The notes under the pieces were generated by a model. It made no database searches and had not been told where the DNA came from. It saw nothing but the letters and a program-made list of their open reading frames with translations. The translations under genes were made by a program, and so were the position numbers. Source: Diadema setosum (taxonomy: Eukaryota > Echinodermata > Echinoidea > Diadematoida > Diadematidae). Taken from it: 64,000 nt of DNA. The first letter of the stretch is position 1. Each line of letters starts with the position of its first letter. The stretch is from assembly GCA_033980235.1 (NCBI GenBank), contig CM067065.1, forward strand, positions 7,209,328 through 7,273,327, read 5' to 3'. Positions 48,797-57,700 of the stretch are shown here, in pieces.

Positions 48797-51700
48797 GTCT
48801 ATCGTAAATATTTCTCTCTATTCCCCCTTTTCTTCAGATGAAGCCCAAGCCAGCCTAGGAAGTCAGGTCAGAGTTCATCACGGCGGCACTCCTGGTTTAC
48901 CTCACCAAGCTGAGCACACTCCAAGGGAAGCCACGCCTGTCAGGAAATCCAGAAAGGAAGTCCGGGAACTGAGGTGAGATGATATACAATATGAGAGGCA
49001 TTTGTAAATTTTGTTTTCCAAGTATTCCATGCTTGACCAATCAAACTCCAGGGAATCTTCGTGCAGAAATTATCATTTTGTCATCATTAAAGACCCAGTG
49101 GCGTGGGGATTATTATGCCTCCGCCACGAAGTGGTGCCGGAGGCATTATGTTTTCGGGTTGTCCGTCCGTACGTACGTACGTCCATACGTACGTCCGTAC
49201 GTCCGTACGTCCGTACGTCCGTACGTCCGTCCGCTTTCGTTTACGCGATAACTTGAGTAATATTTACTGGAATTTTACCAAACTTGGTCCAAGTATGAAG
49301 TATGATGGGGCAACGATTTGATAAGATTTTGGGTGAAATCGGCTAAAGGTCAAAGGTCAAAGGTCAAGGTCAAATCATGAAATTGTATCCGTTTATGCGA
49401 TAACTCAAGACTGTATAGAGCAAATTTCACCAAACTTTGTTGGAGGATGATATTTGATGGGACAATTACTTGATTAGTTTTTCAGTGAAATCGGACAGAG
49501 GTCAAAGGTCAAAGATCAAGGTCAAATCCTAAAATTTATCTGTTTATGTGATAACTCAAAACTGGATGAAGCAGCTTTCACCAAACTTGGTCCAAGGATG
49601 ATGTATGATGGGACAATTAGTTGAGTGAATTCTATTGACATTGACAAGAGGTCAAAGGTCAAAAGGTCAAGGTCAAATGCTAAAAATGTTGCTATTTCCC
49701 CCATATCTATGCAATGCCCGCAGTTATTTTCTTGAAACTTAGTGTAGACATGTACTACTGCGTAAGGATTCTCCAGAGAGAGTTTCATGTCATAAGGTCA
49801 AAGGTCAAAAGGTCAAAGGTTAGGTGAAAATGTTGCAATATCACTTTTCTCGCAAATGGTTCAATGTATATCTTCATGGAACTTGGTACATATGCATGTA
49901 CTGACTGGCAGGGATTATCTAGGGAATTTAAGGGTCATGGGTCAATAGTCAGGGGGTTCAAAGGTCAAGGTCAACTCCTCAAAATGTTACTATTTCCCTC
50001 ATATACTAGTATATGCAACGACTGCATTATTAGTTTTAAAATTTAATATATGTACATGTATTACTTGATGGAGATTCTCTTGGAAATTTCCAGCCAGAAG
50101 GTCAAGGTCAAAGGTTAAGGGTCAAAGGTCAGGTTTGAATAAAAAATATATATATTTTGTACTGTAATTACACTCTTTCTTCATACCTTGAAAATTATAC
50201 TCAATGCATAAACTTATAATAAGGTCGGTCAGAAGTCAAGTAAAAATGTTCAATTCCCCAAATATGTGTACCTGCACTCTGTAATAGACAATTATAGCAA
50301 ACCCAGTTCGTGGAAAGTGAACATTCAAGATATTTTTGACAAACCTGTTATTTCGATATTTTGCCAGTTATGTGAAACTGTCATCACACATTGTGAAGAC
50401 ATCGTACTATACACCTATTGGGAGAATCATGCATTATGGCGGAGGCATCAGTCGCCTTAGCGACATTTCTAGTTTGTGGTGGATTCATTTGCTACCCATC
50501 GGGGTACATTAAAAAACCACAAAAAGCGCTGGTCAGCAAATAGTGTGCACCGAAGCGTACGCTCTTCAGTAATGGTCAACTGCAGTGGTGATTCTTTGGG
50601 TGTGTGTCTACTTACCCAGAGATCAGTGATTATGCTGATTAAGCACAATTCATTCTGGGGATTCTTGAATACTGTAAAACCGTGCCAGGCTAGTCTTTCC
50701 ACTCCATGGTATCCCAATGTGGATACCTGGTCTTTAAAGGGTGTGTACAGTTCTGGTCGAGGTGAAGATTTAGCTTTTAACGTTTTGTGAGACATTCAGA
50801 AAGCACTCTATGAGATGTCAAAGAGCATGCAGTTCTAAGGGGTATCAAAAGTTTATTCGATGAAAATCGGTTTTGAAATGGCTGAGATATCCCAAAACAA
50901 GGTGAAACAAAGAGATACTAATAAAGTTGGGGCATGTCGCCTTTTATTATTAGCACTTTTTTGGATATCTCAGCCATTTGAAAACCAATTTTCATCAAAT
51001 AAACGTTGAATCCTTCTTAAAATTACATGCTCTTTCATATTTCATAAGAGGCTTTTCATTATCTCACTTAGGAATGTTCAAAACATGAATCCCTACCTCA
51101 ACCAGTACTGTACACTCCCTTTAAATAGGCACCCATGAATTTCAATGCATATCTTGCGTTGGAGAAAACATAGTGTGAGTTCGTTGAATTTACTAAATCT
51201 AAACAAGATGGGAAAGTTATTTACAAAAAAAAAAAAAAAAAATGAATAAGTGTTTGGTACTACAAAACTTGAAAATGGCATACAACACACACATAATGAA
51301 GCTTTTCGACATGCACTCCTCAGAGTAAAATCGCATGAATGAACAGAAAGCCAGAAACGAAACAATATAAAGGAAGCGAAGGAAACCATAAGGGCGAAAT
51401 GGCGAGCTGTGATTGGCTGTCAAGGTAAACAAAATTAGCCTTGCTGCCAGCCGTTTGGTTGATTAATGCTAAATTACTAAAATAATGCAAGTGTACTTAC
51501 GAACTCTTTCTGACGGCACAGAGTGGGGTCCGTGAAAAAAAAATGCCTACTTGAAAGAGAAAAAAAGAACAGGAATGTGTTGCCATTGAAAAAGTTGAGA
51601 ATTTAGCAATTTTGAGGCTTCTGAAAATATTTCACCTAAGACAAACAAATTGTATATATGAGGGAAAAGGTGCTCTCATGAGAGAAACGTGTGGGAAATG

Positions 51701-54700
51701 ACATACCCAACCCTACTCATTGGGGGAAACAGATATTGAATGATAAGGATGATGATGATGATGATGATGTTAAAAAACACACACTGTGACGTCTTGTTAT
51801 TCTGGCCATCCGGACAAGCGATTTGGCTGGATATGGATGAAATACTGTTTTATGAGTACAAGTAGGCTACCGATCCAGTGGTACGTAGCTCTATAGATGT
51901 GTAGTGTACACCTAAACAGTAGTATATTTTATACCAGCTTAATTAGAATCAGAGTCATGAAATTGAAACATTTTACTGTAAAATTCTGAACATGTTTCTG
52001 TAAGGAATATTATTGGTAAATTACACAGTATGTGAGTTTCTTTGGTGTTTTAGTTGTGTTTAAAAGTGTTTGTTTGTTTGTTTGTTTTGTTTTTGTTTTG
52101 TTTTTTGTCGTTATTACTTGGAGTTATCGGTATAAGAGAGAGGTGTGGATAAGAGAGGGCTGGGTAAAAGAAAGGTCAGACTGTAAGTAAAGAAGATGGA
52201 TGGACACAGGCATGTAGCAAGACTGCAAATGAAGAGTTTCTTCGCAAAAACCGATAAGTCCATTTTTGAAGATTTTAAAATATGGTCTCTGTCATAAAGT
52301 ACAAAATAATACCTTTTAAATGATACAGTCAAACTCGGATACCTCGACGTCGGATAAGCCGAATATCACTTACCTCGGGGGCAAAATGAAAGTCCCGATT
52401 GTTCCTATGGAGTTTCCGTGTATTAAAATTCGCGTAGCTCGAAAAAGATAACTCGAAGTTCGGTTACCTCAAAGGGAAATCTAATGTCCCGATCTTAATT
52501 AACTTATTGTTTTTCCCAGCATGTTGCTCGAATCGAAATTGCAAACATCACTCAGCATCTCCGATTAAGCGCGCGTGGACAGCGAAGACAATTGGTCATG
52601 TCCAAATGTTTTCACACTCGATTGTAAATATTCTGAGACCAGAACAATCGCGCGCCCAAGAAGAAATACCCGATACACAGCTAACAAGGAAAATCCCCAA
52701 CACCTAATACCAACACACGTACATGGTATGCACATAGCACCCGTGCCAATGGAGTGCTTTACGATAGCACTACGCGCTGCCTCATCATTTGCTTTTCTTT
52801 AACCACTGTGTTGATTTTTGATCGAGACAGTCATACCGTGCGCGTAGATTTCCCAACCGTAGGGGCGCACCTGCTTACATTGACAGTACAGTACTCTCCG
52901 CATAATCGGGTAGGCTCGGGCAGAGCGTTTCTTACCCAATTATTAAAGCGGAGTACCCGATTAACAGAAGAACACGTCTCATTCACAATTGACACACACA
53001 ATGTGTATGTACATGCATTGTACACTGCACCAAACACCTACACTGTATGCTGAACACGCATGCTTGCACTGCACATTATACATACATTACACTTCCTCCG
53101 TCACGAACAATAATTTACCCTTTTTTATGGACAAATATATGTCTTTAGAAAACTTTGATGTTTGACTGTAGACTCTGGCGCGCTAACATGAAGGCGTGTT
53201 CCGAAATGAACATGTCTCTTTGCGTGCACTAGTCACGTAGAACGTCAAGTTACTTTTCGAGAATTGACTGGGGAAGAGCAAAATATGTTGCATGGGCTGA
53301 TTTTCTTTGCAAATTTCTCGTATTGTGAATGTTGTTGCGGAGCAAGGGAGGAGCGCAAGTGTGTTCAACTCCTGTCTGTCTATATCTAAGAGTGCCAGCT
53401 ACATGTGTAATGCTCGTTTACGTGTGGCAAGTCGGTACAGGTACATGTGTTTTCATGTTTTATCACTCCCCAAATGATCGGTCTTCTTTGCAAATTAGGC
53501 AGAGAATGCGATTAGCCATGGAAAATTTGACATTCATGATTCTTAAAGTGTTATGTATGTGATAAAATGCGGGTAGAAATTAGATTAGAAGAAAATTATT
53601 TACCCATTTATGCGGAGAGGCAACCCGATTATCAGATAATTTTAATGTGCATTGGAACTGATTTTGACATTACTACCCAATTAAACGGAGTACCCGTTTA
53701 AGCGATACCCGATTACGCGGAGAGTACTGTATTATCTTTGCCATTAATCACGCTCCACTGTCAAAACATCAATCTCCCTCGTAGTGCCTTTTCTTAAACT
53801 ATTTTTTTTTTGCCTTTCATGAAGTTTACTTCCCCGAGAACTGAAGCAAGCACTGAAACTTTTTTTTTTTCCAGCAATGCGATTATGAAAATCTGGAAGT
53901 ATAGGCCGATCACAATGAAGAATAGAAGACACAGGGCTCCGCACTAAGTTTTATTGGGCCACCAATATCATTGATTTTTATTTTCTGGTGGTCGAAAGTA
54001 AAATCTGGTGACAAAAAAAAAAATCAGGAAAAACATTAGAAAAACTAAATCGGTCCTACTAAATATAGACAAATTAATATGTAGCATTATTGAAGTGATA
54101 CAGATGCCCATGTCTAAAACAAATGAATAGAAAATTCAATCATCTTACTCTGTGTTTAAAGATTTGACAAATAGGTGTAGAGATTATTATAAAAGTTGAT
54201 GCCCATATATTGAGGTCAAAACTTACGTTTGAAATGAGAAAATGGGAGGATTTGCTGACATTTGTTAGCATCCGACTTTTGTTTTAGCATTGTAAAAAGC
54301 CGAAAGTTACCGTTATTCATTTTTAAATGTAAAAGCAAACAACCGACATTCATTTTAGAATCTTACGGAGCTGAATACTATCCTAATCCATTTCCAAACG
54401 TGAAAGCAAACATCCGCTATTTGTTTTAGCATCTAACTGAGCGGATTAATACCATTAATCATTTCCAAATGATAAAGCAACAATCTGTTATTTATTTTTG
54501 CATCGTACGGAGCAGAATATTACCGTTATTCATTTCAAACATCCGACATTTATTTCATTATCGAACGGAGCCGAATGTTACTGCTGTCCACTTCCGAAAG
54601 TGAAATGAATCATCTGACAATTATTTTATCATCGCATGGAGCCGAATGTTACTGTTTTTCATTTTTGAACGTCAAGGCAGACATCAGACATTTTGGACCA

Positions 54701-57700
54701 TGAAACGTATAGCTGAATGTTAGTGATATTTATTTCGAAATGTACCGTAGCAAAATATCCAATATTTTTTTTATCATCGTATGGGGCAGAATGTTACTGC
54801 AGTTCACTTCCAAATATGCCAAACGTAAAAGCAATCATTCGACATGTATTTTAGCATCTTCCGGAGCTGAGTGCTATTGACATTTACTTTCGAACGTAAA
54901 AGCACACATCCGGCATTTATTTTATCAGCGTACGGAGTTGAATATTATTGTTATTCACTTCAGAACATCAAAGCAAACATTCAACATTTATTTTAGCATC
55001 TTCCGGAGCTAAATGTTATTGCAATTTAATTTCGAGCGTAAAAGCAAACATCCAGCATTTATTTCATCATTGCCAGGAGTTGAATGTTATTGTTACTCTT
55101 TTCCGAACGTCAAAGCAAACATCAAACATTAATTTTACCATTAAATGCAGCTGAATGTTACTGTTTATTTATTTCGAAATTTAAAAGCAAACATCATACA
55201 GTTATTTTAGCATCATATGGACATGATGGAGCAGAATATTACTGCTATTTTCTTCCGAACATAACAACGATCATCTGACATCTATTTTAGCATCTTCCGG
55301 AGCCGAATGCTATTGCTATTTACTTTCGAAAGTATAAGGAAACATCCGACATTTATTTAACCATCGTACGGAGTTGAATGTTATTGTTTTTCATTTCCGA
55401 ACGTCATAGCAAAAATTCGACATTGATTTCAGCGTCTTCCGGAGCTGAATGTTATCCTTATTCATTTCCGAACGCAAAACCAAATATCTAACATTAGTTT
55501 TAGCACCATACGGAGCTGAGTCTTATATCGTTATTCATTTCCAAAAATATGAGCAAACATCCGACATTTATTTTAGTATCATACCGAGTCGAATATTACC
55601 GTCATTCATTTCCACAATTAAACGCAAACCTCTGACCTTTATTTTAACATCTTACGTAGCCGATTGTTACCGCTGTTCATTTTCAAAAGTAAAGGCAAAC
55701 ATCCGACTTTTTTTTTCTGGTGGCGCGATCGGGCCACCAAAATCTTTATTTCTGAAATTTTGATTTCATTTCCGATTTTCACTCAATTCATTCATATAAA
55801 AGTTGATTCAATTCAAATTGACAAGCATGCAAATAATCAATAGGCACTATAACAGACACCATGTTGAACATCGATAAACGTCGGACATCGATAAACATTG
55901 GATAAGTCGAAGAAAATTCGACGTACGCGTACCTCGAAATTCGCGTACGTCGAACCATTTTCTTCAGTCCCGACGAATTCGAGGTATCCGAGTTTGACTG
56001 TATATTGGTCACTATATATAAAGGCACATTTTCGAAAGTTTTGGTCAAAAGAAGCAAAAATTTTCTTATTATTCTCTTTATTTTTCTCGACCTTTAATCG
56101 CAAATATCTCCATTTGGCAAATATGGACTTATCGGTTTTTGCAAACAAACTCTTAATTTATTCTTGAGCCTTAGTGTGCATTGAGTGCTGATTTGCACAG
56201 AAAACCTCGTAGCATTGTACACACTGGTACAGAAAGGTTTGCGCCAGTTTCCCAAGTTTTCAGCTTCTTGAATTTCCAGTTCATTGATAACAAAAACCCC
56301 AACTCAATTTTTGTTTGTCTTTATTCTTATAGTGAAGCGGAGGTCTCCCTGCGAAGGTCATCTGCAAGTCAAAGGTCAAGTTTTGTGGCAGGTGAGGACT
56401 TTTTGCTTCTCTTTTGAGCTCGAGTGAATTAAATCCACTAAATTAAATTTGGCTTAAAGGGACAATATAGTGTTGGTTGAGATGGAGATTAAAGTTGTAT
56501 TTTTTTTTGTGTGTGTGATAAGTAGAAACCACTTATATAAAATATCTAATATCATACAATTGAAAGAGGGATTAAAAGTTTATTTGATGAAAATTGGTTT
56601 TAGATGGCCGAGATATTCTAGTACAAAGAACTTTTGATGAAGACCACTTTGTTATGCTGTCTTTTGGATATCTCAGCCCTAACAGACCCAATGCTCTGTA
56701 ATATTTCATTCTAGTAGTTTTTAATTGTCTCACAAAAAGGTAAAACCCTAATCCCCAACTTAACCAAAAAAAAAACCAAAAAAAAAAAAAAAACACTAGA
56801 CCATTCCTTTAGGCAGTCACTGCTGAACTTAGCCCATCTTTTTGCTCAGTACACTTGTGAATCTCACTCTCTAAAATACATTTCAGTTGAATGTTTGGTT
56901 CAACTCTGAATTTAGCGCATATTTTTAGACATCACGTTGTGGGAAGCTTTGCAAAGGTGTGAGATTTCTCATGGTGTATGAAAGACTTTAATTCTTTTTT
57001 TTTTTATGCCTCCGCCACGAAGTGGTGCCGGAGGCATTATGTTTTCGGGTTGTCCGTCCGTCCGTCCGTCCTTCCGTCCGTCCGTAATGAATTTTGTGGA
57101 CAAGGTAACTATCAAAACCTGTTGAGGTATCCTAATGAAACTTGGCATGTATGTGTATTAGGGGGTGAAGTTGTGCCTATCAACTTTTGGGTGCACATGC
57201 TCAAGGTCAAAGGTCAAAAGGTCAAAGTCAAATACATAAAATTTCACTATTTCCACCATATCTATTGAATGCCTGAAAATATTTTCTTGAAACTTAGTGT
57301 ATACATGTATTACCCAATTAAGACTCTCTGGTGAAAGTTTGGGTCATGAGGTCAAAGGTCAAAGGTCAAAAGGTCAGAGTCAAATACATAAAATTTCACT
57401 ATTTCCACCATATCTATTGAATGCCCGAAGATATTTTCTTGAAACTTAGTGTATACATGTATTACCCAATTAAGATTCTCTGGTGAAAGTTTGGGTCATG
57501 AGGTCAAAGGTCAAAAGGTCAAGTAAAAATATTAAAACTTCTTTTTTTTTCTCCATACCTTGGAAAATTGTTCAAGGTATCTTCATGGAACATAGTATAT
57601 ACATATACTGACTGGAAGTGATTATCTAGAGAATGTAGGGTTCATGGGGTCAAAGGTCAGGGGTCAAAGGTCAAGTGCAACACTTCAAAATTTTACTATT

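Larger units (their letters stand above)
52326..56000. mobile_element. Pogo/Tigger-like Tc1-mariner element, about 3.7 kb, non-autonomous
   Basis: The ends CAGTCAAACTCGGATACCTC and GAGGTATCCGAGTTTGACTG are perfect inverted repeats, flanked by TA on both sides. End sequence and TA target fit pogo/Tigger elements. Further inside, CGTACCTCGAAATTCG-type words continue the inverted ends. No transposase ORF remains; the interior holds a second TIR element (52889-53729) and a tandem array. Confidence 0.85.
52229..56156. mobile_element. TIR MITE, family M2, copy 3, split by a pogo-like element
   Basis: The left part 52229-52325 ends AAATGATA and the right part resumes TATATTGGTCACTATATAT. In the copy at 21671 the same sequence is continuous (AAATGATATATTGGTCACTA). 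The two parts flank exactly one TA duplication. Confidence 0.9.

Noticed and set aside
54262..55712. CRISPR-like array
   Set aside because: The units are contiguous tandem copies without unique spacers and lie in an animal intron inside a transposon.
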